A DNA stretch of 64,000 nucleotides from Delphinapterus leucas (lineage: Eukaryota > Chordata > Mammalia > Artiodactyla > Monodontidae): contig NW_022098049.1 of the NCBI RefSeq assembly GCF_002288925.2, positions 879,409-943,408 of the forward strand, given 5' to 3'. The notes beneath the pieces were generated by a model, which had not been told where the DNA came from, searched no databases, and saw only the letters and a program-made list of their open reading frames with translations. Positions 1 through 11,879 of this stretch are shown here, piece by piece; position 1 is the stretch's first letter, and the number at the start of each line of letters is the position of its first letter. A program made the position numbers and the translations under genes.

Positions 1-149
1 TTATTATATGGCTGGCTGCTTCTCAACATTCAAGTTTCAACTCAAATATGACATCCCTAGGAAGTCTTTCTTGGCTATGCTAGTTAGAGTTGTGGGCTTA
101 CTATGCACTGAAGTAGCAAGAATTCTAAGATGACTCATAATTACCCATA
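1..149. other. Unassigned flank at window edge
   Basis: AT-rich sequence with no reading frame of note and no repeat I can name with confidence. It may be the 5' part of the LTR-like element that follows, whose upstream boundary I cannot place. Confidence 0.3.
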
Positions 150-748
150 CCCACGTACAATCCAGTCTTTTTGAGTGTGGATAAGACCTGTGAATATGTT
201 AGAATATCACTGTCATGATTTATGCCATGTTGTTTGGCACAAGTGAGTATGCAGATGTAATTAAGGCTCCTCGTAAGTTGACTATAAATTAATCCAAAGG
301 GCCATTATCTTGGGTGGCCTTGACATAATCAAGCAAGTCCTTTGAAAGCAGAAATATTCTTCTGTTTATATGGGAGAGATAAAAAATCATTTTGTGAGAG
401 AGTCCGCAGAGAGTCATATGGCATAGACCTCAGGATGGCCTCAAGATGCTGAGATTATCTCTGGCCAATAGCCAGTAAGAAAACAAGAACCTTAGTCCTA
501 CAATTGCAAGGAACTGAATTCTGCCATCAACATGAATGTGCTTGGAAGAGGACCCTGAGCTCCACATGAGACTATAACTCCAGTTAGCATCCTGATTTCA
601 GCTTGATGAGATCTTGAGCAGATGGCCCAGTTAACTCATGCCCAGACTCCCGATCTAGGAAAACTGTGAGTTGATAAATTGTTCTGCATTAAATTGCTAG
701 AATTCTAGCAATTTGTTATGCAGAAATAGAAAATGAATACACCCAAAG
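150..748 (+). mobile_element. MLT1-type MaLR solo LTR, diverged
   Basis: The text follows the plan of mammalian MLT1 LTRs read in the sense direction: an opening like 'cctgtgaatatgttag', then 'gcagatgtaattaag', a middle stretch with a tilted 'gggtggcctt..acataatca' block, and an ending with 'aactgtgagttgataaatt' close to 'tgaatacac'. MaLR LTRs are non-autonomous ERVL-related elements. No internal region or partner LTR is visible, so it is a solo copy. The terminal part contains an unusual palindrome (682-725). The subfamily is not assigned. Confidence 0.6.
682..725. repeat. 44-bp palindrome (24-bp perfect core)
   Basis: Positions 691-714 are a perfect 24-bp inverted repeat centred on GAATTC. 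Eight further bases on each side (682-689 and 718-725) are also complementary, separated from the core by 1 and 3 unpaired bases. In total 40 of 44 bases can pair, enough for a cruciform or RNA hairpin. It lies at the 3' end of an MLT1-type LTR, where the family plan as I know it has no such palindrome. Confidence 0.9.
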
Positions 749-2334
749 CCACTCTCTATTACACTGCATTATTTTATTTTCTTCATAGCTTAAAACTTTG
801 AAGTTATATATTTTCTTGTTTATTTCAGTATTTACCCCAGAATATACATTCTACTAGAAAAGCAATTTTGGTTGTCATTCTGCCAGGTTGATTCTTGCCA
901 TTCTGGCTATTTGAGAGGTAGATTGGAGAGAATTATAAATCTGTTTCTGTTTTTCTGTTTAAAAAAAAGAAGCTAATATATACTGCATAATATTGAGATT
1001 TTTCTCAGTGGGACAAAATAATCTTTCTTTGGTATTCTTCAATTTACTAAATAATTAAATATGAGGGAAAGTCTAAAAATTCTTCAAATTGAGAGAACCA
1101 AGCCAAGATTTCACATAAATCAGAGGCATGTAGCTCTGTTATTTTTCAAATAATACAATTGTTTATGGAAGCCATGCAACATTTCAGAACAGAATTTTAT
1201 TTTGCATAATGAATATACATAAAATTTTTTTGGATTTTTCCCTCTGTTGTTATTGTGACCACATGTGGCGATGGTGCCAGAACATTCCTCCCTTGTGTGT
1301 TTCATGCCCAAAGTGATCCTTATACTCCGGGTTTCCAGCATATCTGTCTGTTTTGTCAATTCTTGCTATTGTTATCCTGAAAAGGTAATCACAACTGCCT
1401 GAGCCAAAGAGGAGGGAGAGAGAACCACATGATTGTCTTTTATCCTCCAACGGGAAGAATTTAACTCCTTTACTTTTACTGAACTAGCAAGCAAAAAATA
1501 CACTGATTAATTGTTTTTAAATCATCGTACTTCCAGGTAATATATCCCCTTGGGTAAAAATTCAAGTCTAGAACTTTGTGGCCCATTATATTCATGTTCA
1601 AAATCTTATAGCTAAACAAAGAAATGTTGCATTTGTTATCACCTTGAATTCAAGTGTATTGAAACATCCAACCTGTACTCTTCCTGAGTGTCTAACATTT
1701 GTGGCTGTTAGCAACTGCAAACTTGTGAAATATGTAATGTCACCTTCAAATTCCAGGTCTTCAAAATGTTACAAGATTATATTGGATAAACATGTTTTGC
1801 CTTCAGCTGGTCAAGCTGCTTGGTAAAAGCCCTAAACCCCAAACTCTCCATTTAAACCAGTTTCAGTAACATCATCAGAATCCATTCCAAGATTTCAAAC
1901 ATGGTAAATATCTTCAAACGTATGTCTAGAAGTACTACTATCTTTTTTGTATGAGTTAAAAGACTCTAGAAATTACTCTATTCAAAATAAATACATTTCC
2001 CATTGATCCTCATTGGTACCTAAAATTTTACCATTAAATTAAAAAAATTTTTTTGTGCTCAAGATTTACTGCTTACAAAATGATGGGAAAGTAATACACC
2101 AAGTCCCTTGTGTGTTTGCAATTTGTTCCCTGAAACAGAAATCTAGCTTAACCTGGTAGGTAGAAAAGCATATTGGGAAGGGAACAACAAGGCAGTCCAG
2201 GCTTAAATCTTGTATCCATTTCTTATTGAAATGAAAACTTCTGGACCAGAGTATCCTCACATGTTAAAACTTAATTCAATAATGCATCTTACAAGACTGT
2301 CATGAATATGTTACATAATGTAAGAAAAAGACCA
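749..2334. other. AT-rich single-copy DNA, no gene
   Basis: No recognisable repeat or coding signal. Open frames here are under 85 codons, overlap on both strands and match no protein I know. Short A or T runs (near 961 and 2041) are the only low-complexity features. Confidence 0.5.
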
Positions 2335-2725
2335 AAACAAAACATGATTATTAGTAGCTATTATTGTTTTTATTTTAGGTGACCTGCTAACATTTATTGA
2401 GTGTTCTCTATAGACAGTCTATACATACATAGAGATGGAATAGGTTTGTTTTATGTGAATTCCAGGACAAAATAAGAATCAAAGAAGAAAACCATAGGGA
2501 GAAACAAAATTTACTTCATTCTAAAGAAAAGAAAAAATAAATTATTATTAATCATTTTAGTATTGTTGCTATTACTTATTGACTGACTCCTTTCTATAGT
2601 CAAGTTATTGCGTTAATTGCTTTCATGGATTATCCTATTAAATTTTCACCACCCAACATTTATTACTATTTTTTGGAGAATCACACTGAGTAAGTTCACA
2701 AAGAGCTTTGCAGCTATGATCTGAT
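2335..2725 (-). mobile_element. MIR-derived fragments
   Basis: Around 2370-2410 the phrase 'taacatttattgagtgtt' and around 2600-2680 the run from 'gcgttaattgctttcatg' into 'attatcctatta' resemble the reverse complement of MIR, an ancient mammalian tRNA-derived SINE. Two separate pieces seem likely. Both are heavily diverged and boundaries are approximate. Confidence 0.5.
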
Positions 2726-2729
2726 CTCA

Positions 2730-3140
2730 GGTATGTTGAATTACAGGAAGGTGTTGACCGGAAACAAATAGACTGCCAGATATTTCTCCAGCAAAGACAG
2801 GTGTATTCATGATCAGCAGAGAATTGCAATTTGGGGTCTGCAACCATGAGACACAGGCAAGTCCTCCACACAAAGGAGAATGTTTTTATAGAGAGGAAGA
2901 GGAATTTGGGAAGTCTATCTTAAACAAAGAGCCTATGGCTTTTCATTGGCCGAGTCCCTGCAAAGAAGGAAGAGGAGTCTTTTCTTCCTGTTGGGCTTTG
3001 CTATGTTCGCAGGGTGTGAGAGCACCCCCTTCTGGTCTCCCAACCCTATTTAATTGAGGTTTCTTTTTATTAATTTTTTTCCAGAGGATAACAATGGGAT
3101 CTGTAAGACAGCTAACTTGGAGGTACAAGGTAACTCTCAA
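2730..3140 (-). mobile_element. Solo class I ERV LTR, antisense
   Basis: Read on the minus strand it has the order of a gammaretrovirus-type LTR: a promoter-like 'ctctataaaaacat' (complement of about 2883-2896), then near the 3' end 'tttgctggagaaatatctgg' and 'gtcaacacc', the usual end-of-R/U5 phrase of many class I LTRs. No gag, pol or env sequence adjoins it. Ends were not resolved by a target duplication. Confidence 0.5.
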
Positions 3141-3310
3141 TTAGACTTTGTATAACCTCACTTAAGTTGCTAAAGATTTATTAAAGTACAGAGTCTAGAT
3201 TCAATGTCATGGAGGTCTTACTTGACCCCAGGACATTTATTTCACATGGACATTTGGAGAGTTTGGGGGATGTGATGCCAATCACATGGTGGTAAAATTT
3301 GGGAGTATTT

Positions 3311-4120
3311 TGTGATATTGTGATTTATAATAAGAAATGCTTATTTGGTCTTTGTCCCCTCTTCTGGCACAGACCTCCATAAAAATCTTGGAACTTCTTA
3401 AGTGATAAGAACAATAAAAGCGTCTTTTGTTATGTTAATGAGGCGGTTTTTGGAAAGAACTTAAGGATGAGAGCCGGTTGCCAGTGGATCCAATCATGTG
3501 ATTATAGGGTTGGAACTTTCAATACCATCCCTCTGACCTTTAGGGAGAGAGAAAGGCTAGAGATTGAATCAATTCCTAATGGCCAATGATGTAATTCATC
3601 ATGCCTATGTAATGAAGGCCTATAAAGACCCCAAAGTATGGGGCTTAGAGAGCTTCGTGGCTGGTGACTGTGGAGATGGGGGAGAGTGATGCACTTAGAG
3701 AGAGCATCAAAGCTCCACACCCTTTCCCTCTACCATGTTCTGTGCATCTCCTTCATCTGGCTAATCCCGAGTTATATCATTTCATAATAAACCTATAATC
3801 TAGTTAGCAAAATGTCTCTCTGAGTCTTGTAAGCTGCTCTAGCAAATTAATTAAACCCAAGGAGAGGGTTGTGAGAACCTCAAATCTATAACCAGTTGGT
3901 CAGAAGTATAAATAACAACCTGGGCTTGGGACTGGTGTCTGAAGTGTGTGGGTGTGGGTGGAGGGGCTACTGAACACATAACCTGTGGAATCTGATGCTG
4001 TCTCTGGGTTGGTAGTGTCAGAATTGGATTGAATTCTTGGACACCCTGTTGGTGTCCCAGAATTTCTTATTGGAAGTGTGAGGGAACACCACCACCACCA
4101 TCATATGGGAAGTGGGTCTT
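3311..4120 (+). mobile_element. ERV solo LTR with TATA and polyA signals
   Basis: A long LTR recognised from a mammal-wide plan: opening 'tgtgatattgtgatttataa', 'gttatgttaatgaggcggtt', a TATA-like 'cctataaagacccc' near 3620, 'tttcataataaacctataat' with an AATAAA signal near 3787, 'gctgctctagcaaattaatt', and 'gtgtcagaattggattgaat' near the end. The order promoter, polyadenylation signal, U5 is intact, though mutations are many. I believe it is ERVL or class III related but cannot name the family. The 3' limit is uncertain. Confidence 0.6.
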
Positions 4121-6155
4121 AGAACAACAAAATAATTGAAGACAGTAAGAGGACATAGCTGTGGATCAGAAGATGGCCATACATACCATATGACCATACC
4201 ATATGATGACCGTACCATAAATACATATCTAATGACGTTTAAAGCATACCATGAGAAGATTAGTTTTAAAATGACTTAGAAAGTATAAATAACTTTATAG
4301 GAACTACAGTAAGTCTCTAATAGAGTAGTTACATTAAGGAGATAAATAGTATATAGATGATAATTTTTAAAGCACGTCATGTGGCATGAGATCTAGAGTT
4401 ACAAGACTTGAATTAGAAAATTTATTTTGCTATCTATGTTATGCTAGCTATACTATGCTGTATCTATTTTACTCATCTTTGTAAACTTAGACAATCCGTT
4501 TCACCTACCATGAATAAGTTTCCTTCCCTGTAAAATGAAAATATTATCTTGACTAAGTTATGTAATTACTGACCAGGGTAAAAAAGAAAACAAGATAGCA
4601 TATATGAAGATACTTTATAAATAACCCAGTGATCTGCAGATTTATGGAGTGCTGAAGATGTTGATGATCATGGTGGAGGTGATATTGCTGCTGCTAATGG
4701 TAGGGATAATGGCCAAGCAATTCAAATCAGCATGACCCTATAAATAAGTTTATTGATCTGCAAATTGTATCATCTATCTCTCTATCTCTCTATCTTATCT
4801 GCTTATCACCATCATCTCGGGGGCCAGAAAGGCCCCTATAATTGTCAAAAATTGGGACTGATTCTGTTCAGCAAGTATTCAGTTAAGCTTTAGTCAAACT
4901 ATAGCCATAGAGGGCAAGAGATCACCCCTGAAAGCCTGGAAAGCTGGCTACAAAAGTTAAACTTGATCGAGATGGCTTGGGTACTTTTCTTGGTGGACCT
5001 TGTGAGTTTTTGCACATCTGTGTAGATTGGGCAGCTGCCCAAGGGGTGTGGCTTTAAGTATACCAACATGAACACATGTCATGCAGATAATTTTCTGGTC
5101 TTTTGAAATGGTGGTATTGAGACAATATTAATGGAACTTCAATATCAACGGATTTGCTTGATTGTTCTTCTGGTTACAAACATAGAGATTTAATTGTTCC
5201 TTTCCAAAAAACAATTTTTAATGAGAGAGGAAAATGAAAATCTTTAGTGGAGAAGAGAATATTGGAAGAAGGAGTTAACACTTTCAGAATGTAAGTGTAG
5301 GTTGCAAAGCCGGAATTAAGTGGAAAGAAGATACTTGAATCAGACAGCAATTGATTCAGTTCAAGGATTCACTAGGGTTTAAATTCCTGAATTTTAGCAT
5401 TGTTTTGGACTAGATAATCCATCAGAATAAAAATGTCCATAGTTTTAAAATAAGTAATCACAGTACATACTTCTCTGAATTGGTGGAGATCAAATGAAAT
5501 AGTATATGAAAATTACCTTCTACAAAGTATTGTTTATCCTGCCTTACCCAAAATAATTTATTTTCTTCTCAATTCTGCCAAAGTCCCAGAAATTATCTTT
5601 GTGGGTCTTACATTCTTTTAACACACAATCTTAATTAGATTATTAATTTTTATATTTATAATAAATATATTTTATTTATATTTTCCTATGCTAATTTTAT
5701 TTTTATTGCTATAATTTAATTACCAAGCATTTATTGATCCCATTATTAGGAATTGTTGCATTTGTATGTGAGTTTAGGATGTGAGAACAGGACACAAAAC
5801 AGGAGATGTTTTGGGAAAATGTGTTTTAATTTGATGGTCAGATATTGATAATGACTGAACAGTACTCTTATAGCTTACATTTGATATTTAGTGGAAGAAG
5901 AGTCTAACATGTGTTGTTCTTCCAATATGACTTTTTTTTTTGCATGATCTGTGAAAACTTACAATATCATGAAATTTTAGGTTTTAAACCTGAAAGACAC
6001 TTAAGGAAAGAGTTTGTGTAACCCCCCAACTTAGAGTTGAAGAAACTAAGGCCTTGTATTTATAGATAGTGTCTATCATCCAGGTTACAAAATAGAATAT
6101 ATAGTATGATATGTACTTATGTATAAATAACCATAGATAAAAACAATCTGGAAGA
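4121..6155. other. Single-copy, AT-rich interval
   Basis: No gene. It contains a short imperfect duplication near 4180-4215 ('cataccatatga' twice), a small TCTA/CTCT microsatellite at about 4768-4800, and an AT-rich stretch at 5630-5725. No transposon was recognised. A T9 run occurs near 5933. Confidence 0.45.
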
Positions 6156-6374
6156 TAATATGCAACACACAGGGAGATCAGCTTCGTGCTTTGTGACCAC
6201 CTAGAGGGGTGGGATAGGGAGGGTGGGAGGGAGACGCAAGAGGGAGGAGATATGGGGATATATGTATATGTATAGCTGATTCACATCGTTATCCAGCAGA
6301 AACTAACACACCATTTTTAAAGCAATTATACTCTGATAAAGATGTTAAGAAAAAAAAAAAGGTAATATGCAACA
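6156..6374 (+). mobile_element. 5'-truncated L1 3' end with TSD
   Basis: The insert 6168-6362 is the terminal part of a cetartiodactyl L1: the 3' UTR phrases 'gtgctttgtgaccaccta', 'gtgggatagggagggtggga', 'agctgattcacatcgtta', 'cagcagaaactaacacacc' and 'gcaattatactctgataaag' lead into an A11 tail. A 12-bp target-site duplication, taatatgcaaca, flanks it at 6156-6167 and 6363-6374. This is a classic target-primed insertion with strong 5' truncation (about 195 bp kept). The low divergence and exact duplication suggest it is among the younger inserts here. Confidence 0.92.
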
Positions 6375-6469
6375 TGATTCTTGACCCCAAGGCTATCATC
6401 AGGAACATTCTTCCTCATTCCTCCTTTGCATTCTTTAAGTAAAAACCAATAGAAAAAAACCTCTTCTTA

Positions 6470-6925
6470 CTTAAGATTTCTGCTCAGTTGGCCTTCCTCA
6501 GAGAGGTCCCTGAACCTTCAATCTACGTTTAATACCCACGCCTTTGCATGGTCTGTGGAATGGAATGCAAATAGGACTTCTCTAATGTCAGGTTTTACAC
6601 GTTAATTTAAAAAATAATTGTGGAAAGAACACAACTTCACACCGACCTTCTTAGTAAATATTTAAGTGTACAATGTATTATTGTTTACTAGAGGTATAAT
6701 GTTGAACAGCAGATCTCTAGAGCTTATTTATTTTGCTTGATTGAAACTTTAAGCCCATTGATTATAATTTCACCTTCTCGTGTATTATTCTCTCATTAAT
6801 ATCTGCATCCCCACTAGACTATATACTCCAATAGAGCAAGGGCACTGCCAGATGTTTCTCACCATTGAATTTCCAGTCTTGAACATAAATGTTGGCTCAT
6901 TGTAGATGCTTGATAAATATTCATG
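6470..6925 (+). mobile_element. LINE2 (L2) 3' region
   Basis: The pieces 'cagagaggtccctgaacc', 'actagactatatactccaa', 'gcaagggcactgcc' and finally 'gatgcttgataaatattcat' follow the 3' end of L2, the Mesozoic LINE of mammals. There are gaps, notably at 6600-6720. It is a fossil with no coding capacity. Confidence 0.55.
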
Positions 6926-7132
6926 GACTTAACAATACATAACAATCAAAATACAATCAAATGCCATTTTGAAAACATCCTAAAAATTCTAGAATTTCCA
7001 GAGCACTTTTTCTGACTACATTTGTCATTCTGGTGGTCTTTAGAATCATGTCAGTCCCCAGTTTATTCCTAATCATAAATATTTCTGAAAGAAATCTGAG
7101 ATACCTTTTCTGACTGTATTACAGTGCAACTG

Positions 7133-7250
7133 TGCACACGTGCGTGCGTGTGTGTAAGTGTGTGTGCTGAGAAAGAAAGAGAGAGAAAGGGAGAGAGAAG
7201 GAAAAAGGGAGAGAGAGGGAGGGAGAAGAGGAAGAGAAACAAAGCATTAG
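7133..7250 (+). repeat. GT then GA compound microsatellite
   Basis: An alternating GT/GC tract (about 7133-7167) passes directly into a purine-only GA-rich tract (about 7170-7250). The second part is a mirror-like polypurine run of the kind that can form triplex DNA. Such tracts are length-variable. Confidence 0.85.
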
Positions 7251-7453
7251 GAAGCAGGGGTTAACTTTTTGCAAAAAAAAGGGAACAAATTCAGTAAGAG
7301 AAAAAAATAAATATCACTTATGGTAAAACACTAATATTAAAGACATTACAACGTAATGTATGGGGAATATGTGGATAATAGTCATTAAATTTAGCCTCAC
7401 ATATATTATATATATATGAACCTATATAATATATGAAAAAGGATGTGATAATA

Positions 7454-7889
7454 CAGGTTTCCCCCACTATCCGAAAGTAGAGAGTTCCTATGAAACCTTT
7501 CCTGAACCAAAATGGCATAAAGTGAATAAGCAATTACCTTAGGACACCCCTTGCTAACGAATTCACAAAATAAATTGAGATAAAGCACAAATGCCCACAG
7601 ACACAGCTTAAAGCTATGGCAGCTCAGTGCTGAGATGCTGAGGGTAGTTCCCCGGGGAAGGAGCTTGGCGGGACCACTCTCACTGCATGGGGTGTGTGCT
7701 GCCTCTATAGCAGCTCCCTGCAAAACAAATGCTGAACACTATTTTCACTTTTTGCCTTTTGTTTTTTTGTAAAAGTGAAGATGCCCTTTGGATGCCCTTT
7801 CTTTCAGTTAGTGAAAATAGGTGCTAATGCAGATACTTCATAAAAGCGAAGTGGTGTAAAGCAAACCTACAAAAAGAGGGGGATACCTG
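7454..7889 (+). mobile_element. Tigger-like (TcMar) DNA transposon
   Basis: A 436-bp non-coding element with inverted ends: it opens CAGGTTTCCCCC and closes GGGGGATACCTG, and complementarity continues imperfectly inwards ('ctttcctgaacc' versus 'agcgaagtggtgtaaag'). The left flank is TA (7452-7453), the target used by Tc1/mariner transposons. The matching right TA is at 8366-8367, beyond an LTR that later inserted into the last four bases. No transposase remains. The orientation given is arbitrary. Confidence 0.75.
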
Positions 7890-8365
7890 TGAAACAGTAG
7901 AGAAGAGAGCAGGGCACAACTTTAAAAGAATGATACAGCCCTAGGCCATGACAAAGACTGGCTAGAACCAGCTGGGTCCCTGATGGCAGAAGATTTGACT
8001 TCCAGTAGACCTTGAGCCTCATTATACACTCATTGTAATACATTAGCATGCTAACTGACACACCCACCAGTACCATGACAGTTCAGAGCTAACCACAAAA
8101 GGCCAAAAAGTGGGCAGTGGCCCAATTCCTGGAAATCCCTGCCCTCTTCCCCGAAATAATTGGAATAATCCTCCCACTTGCCTATGAATTTACCCAGCCC
8201 ATAAAAACTAACCACACCATATTTTGAGGCTCTCTAACCTTCTGAGATGGCCCACACTCTGTCTCAGGAGTGTTTCTCTCTAAATAAATCCACTTCTTAC
8301 TTATCACTTCGTCTCCGAATTCTTTCTCAACGAGGCAAGAACCTTAAATTCACCGAGAACACCTG
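7886..8365 (+). mobile_element. Class I ERV solo LTR, copy 1
   Basis: The 472-bp LTR 7890-8361 begins TGAAACAG and ends GAGAACA, with a 4-bp target duplication CCTG at 7886-7889 and 8362-8365, as expected for gammaretrovirus-like ERVs. Internal signals are in order: 'gcccataaaaactaacc' (TATA-like, about 8200), 'tctctaaataaatccactt' with AATAAA near 8282, then 'cttcgtctccgaattctttc'. It is a solo LTR, so the internal genes were lost by LTR-LTR recombination. A related copy lies on the other strand at about 36200-36755. Confidence 0.85.
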
Positions 8366-8489
8366 TAACTGCTTTTCCAAATATAACAGTAACAACTATA
8401 TTACTTTTTGAAATTTACTCAAAGATGCATGTCCATTTTCTCATTCAAACCTCTATTCTTATTAACCCAATTTCAAAACAATAAACTAA

Positions 8490-8680
8490 GGGTAATAATA
8501 ACTTATACAGTGCTTGCTATGTAGTCAGATACTCTTGCTAAAGCAGATACATGTATAAACTTATTTAATCTTCATGAAAAATCTTACAATATAGGTATAC
8601 TTCTTTTCCTTAGCTCAAAATAGGAACTGAATCTTAGCTAAATTTAGTTTAATGTCACAAAACTACATAGTTGCTTACCT
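8490..8680 (-). mobile_element. MIR fragment
   Basis: The reverse MIR order is visible: 'cagtgcttgctatgtagtcag', 'cttatttaatcttcatgaa', 'acaatataggtatactt' and 'aggaactgaatcttagct'. It is strongly mutated. Confidence 0.6.
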
Positions 8681-8689
8681 TAATACCCT

Positions 8690-9919
8690 TTCTGCCTCCT
8701 TCCCACCTCCTGCGGGAAATGTAGAATGGCAACAGTGGAACCAGCCTCTGTAGAGCAGGGCCAGAGCACAAGTCTGGATCCTTGGATAACCTTGTGAAGT
8801 GGAAACATTTACTCACATTGGACCAACCACCTAATTTGGGGCTGTTACATCTAAGGAAAAGAATTTTTATCTTATTTAATCCACTGTAATTATAGGACAT
8901 TACCTTGTGCTCTAACAAAAAAAAACCATGGCTTCTACCAAGTATTTTGGGGAAGGCTAAAAAGTTCTTAAACCAGATAGAATTGAAGTTTCAGCTAAAA
9001 GAAAATCCTCGTAAGCAACGTCATGGTCTTGTCACAACAGCAAAATCCTGGCTTATCATTTCTATAAGGAAAAGGTATATACTCTACTGAATGTACCATG
9101 TCTCAGAATCTCAGTATTGCAGTCTCATATATCTACTTTTGTCATCATCACACAAAGAACAGACACATCTGTTGAGATAGATTAAAATGGTCCAAGATCA
9201 CAAGATTGGTGTATAAAAACAATGTCAGTTTTTGAGTTTACAATGAGAAGTCACACAATCAGAGACACTCAAGTTCATGTAACCAATTTATTTTCTTTGC
9301 AGAGTAAAGATAAACAGGATGCCAAATTGTAGTCAGACGCTACTGCACAGTTTTATGAGAACTGGATATACTCAAAGTCTATATGATCAGCCCCGTGAGT
9401 CCCTGTAGGCAGATGTACACCGGCAGCCAAATCTTAATCAGAAGTTGCTTCGTGAACATGGAATCAGATGTAAGGAGTTTGATGATTCAGGCATCACGTG
9501 GTACATCTCACAATGTGATTCTCTTGGCAATAGGAGCAGATAAGCTATGGTCCATCTTTAGCTAAAATCATTGTCACTATGGTAAGCTATCTCCACTTCC
9601 AGATTTGGAGTGCCTTAATCATGAGGATAAAAAAAACTCAAAGTGAAAACAAAGGCTAATGATTGCCCTTCACTTCTACACTGTTTCCACTTCATGTTTT
9701 TTGCCTCCTTTTCTTTTGATTCCTCTTTTGATCTACTTATTCTATTTTTAGCTCTTACATTACTTTGAACTAATGTCATACTTTTGCTACAGTCAAATGA
9801 GTTGATTTACTGCTTAGTTATCAAAGGGCAATCTTGTTCCAATCATTTCTGCATCTGGAGGGCCCATTAATAGAGGGCCCAGGTATTCACAATAAAAGAA
9901 AGTTTTTCAGAAGTTATTT
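8690..9919. other. No recognised element; single-copy DNA
   Basis: Short open frames occur on both strands but without any recognisable product. The block 9160-9570 is less AT-rich than its surroundings and could be an old LTR, but no diagnostic phrase settles this. Confidence 0.35.
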
Positions 9920-9999
9920 TTTTTTTTACTGGAGTAAAGTTGCTTTACAATGTTGTGTTCTTTTCTGCTGTACAACAAAGTGAATCAGCTATATGTATA
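9916..9999 (-). mobile_element. Short L1 3' end fragment
   Basis: A T-run followed by 'actggagtaaagttgcttta', 'caatgttgtgttcttttctg' and 'caacaaagtgaatcagctat' is the reverse complement of the final 80-90 bp of a cetartiodactyl L1. No clear target duplication was found. Confidence 0.8.
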
Positions 10000-10494
10000 A
10001 GAGAAATATTTAGGTCAGGTACTATGAATTACCAGAATTTTATCACTCCTTCTTAACCCTATTCTGAGATTTAACTTTGTTTTCTTTTAGCTTTCTTATG
10101 GCATTTGACTGTGTATTGCTTTATAATTTGGAAATTTTTATACCTTTATAATTCACACTTCAGTTTACAAGTGGCTTAAGGGGAATGGCCATTGGTGATT
10201 TAACACTGCAGTTGCTTCAACACTTAAGACAATGTCTTAAAAAATAGGTTCAACTAACATTTGAATAATTAATTCAGTTAAAAAGTTAATAAAAACAATT
10301 GAGATGAAAAGTGTGCTAAGTTCTTTCTGCCCATATCCCATAACTAGAGGAGCCTGGCTAACAGGATAACAATGTTTCTAAGTCAATACATATCATTTTA
10401 TACAAATGCTGCAAATTACTCAGAGGATAATAAAAATTCATATGATTGTGCATTACATCACCATATGTTAACATTACCATCATGATAATGGACT
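10000..10494. other. AT-rich, nothing recognised
   Basis: Low-GC sequence without repeats or frames worth reporting. Confidence 0.4.
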
Positions 10495-10640
10495 AAAATG
10501 AGCACCTAAAATATGTATTACCTCAATTATTTTCCCCAAATGTTTTGAGGTGTAGTATTATTATCCCCCTTTTCAAATACAGAATCCAAAACATAGAAGG
10601 GGAAAGTCACACAAAATCCTGTAACCTGTTATTTCTTTCT
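10495..10640 (-). mobile_element. MIR fragment
   Basis: 'tattattatccccctttt' followed by 'gaatccaaaacatagaag' and 'gggaaagtcacacaaa' matches the reverse MIR core in which a count of zeros and fences reads 'ttattatccccattttacag' in the consensus. It abuts the L1 that starts next. Confidence 0.6.
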
Positions 10641-11119
10641 CTTTTTTTAATTGAAGTAGAATTGACCTACAACGGCTATGTTAATTCCAGGTGCACGACA
10701 TAGTGATTCAATATTTCTAGACATTATAAAAGGATCACCATGATAAGTATAGTCACCATCTGTCACTATACAAAGATTTTACAGTATTATTGACTGTCTT
10801 CCCTATGCTGTATAGTTCATCCCCATGACTCATTCTTTTTGTAACTAGAAGTTTGTATCTTTTAATCTCCCTCACCTATTTCACTCAACCCCCTCACCCA
10901 CCTTTCTTCTGGCAACCATCTGTTTGTTCTGTGTATCTATGTGTCTGTTCCTGTTTTGTTATTTGTTTATTTTTTTTGTTTTTAGATTCCACATATAAGT
11001 GAAATCCTACAGTATTTGTCTTTCTCTGTCTGACTTATTTCACTTAGCACTATATAATTTGGGTCTATCCAAACTGTTGCAAAAGACAAGATTTATATTT
11101 TTTATGGCTGAATAATATT

Positions 11120-11154
11120 TATATATGTATATGTATTATATGTGTACGTGTAGA

Positions 11155-11187
<33 letters not shown>

Positions 11188-11188
11188 C
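11120..11188. repeat. (AT)/(GT) microsatellite inside L1 UTR
   Basis: Alternating purine-pyrimidine sequence: TATATGTATATG units turn into a pure (TA) run at about 11165-11186. It lies inside the L1 3' UTR and is probably length-variable. Confidence 0.85.
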
Positions 11189-11879
11189 ACATCTCCTTTA
11201 TCCATTCACTTATAGATTGACACTTAGGTTGCTTTTATATCTAGGGTATTGTTAAAGAAAAAAAAAATGCTGCAATGAACACAGGTGTGCATATATCTTT
11301 TCTAATCAGTGTTTTTGCTTTCTTTGGAAAAGTACCCAGAAGTGGAATTGGTGGATCCAACGGTAATTTTACTTATAGTTTTTTGAGGAAACTCCATGTT
11401 GTTTTCCATAGGGGCTGCACCAATTTACATACCAACCAACAGTGCCTGAAGGTTCCTTTTTTCCACATCCTCACCAACACTTGTTATTTATTGTCTTTTT
11501 GATAATAGCCATTCTAACAGGTGTGAGGTAATATCTTATTTTGGTTCTGATTTGCATTTTCCTGATACGTGATGTTAAACATCATTTCATGTGTCTGTGG
11601 GCCATCTGTATGTCTTCTTTAGAAAAATGTCTTCTCAAGTTCTCTGCCCATTTTTTAATCAGGTTGTTTGAATTTTTGATGTTGAGTTATATGAGTTCTT
11701 TGTATATTTTGGATATTAACCCCTTATTGGGTTTATTAACTGCAAATATCTTCTCCCATTCGGTAGGCAGCTTTTTGTGTTGTTGATAATTTCCTTTGCT
11801 GTGAAAAACCTTTTTGGTTTGATATAGTCTCATTTGTTTATTTTTACTTTTGTTTTCTCTTGCCTGAGGAGACAAATCA

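Noticed and set aside
2809..3140. Possible retroviral protein relic near the antisense LTR
   Set aside because: Short frames on both strands show none of the conserved gag, pol or env patterns; only LTR-like signals are present.
3600..3800. TATA and AATAAA signals suggesting a host promoter and gene end
   Set aside because: They are the built-in U3 and R signals of a solo LTR, not evidence of a host gene. Activity cannot be judged from sequence alone.
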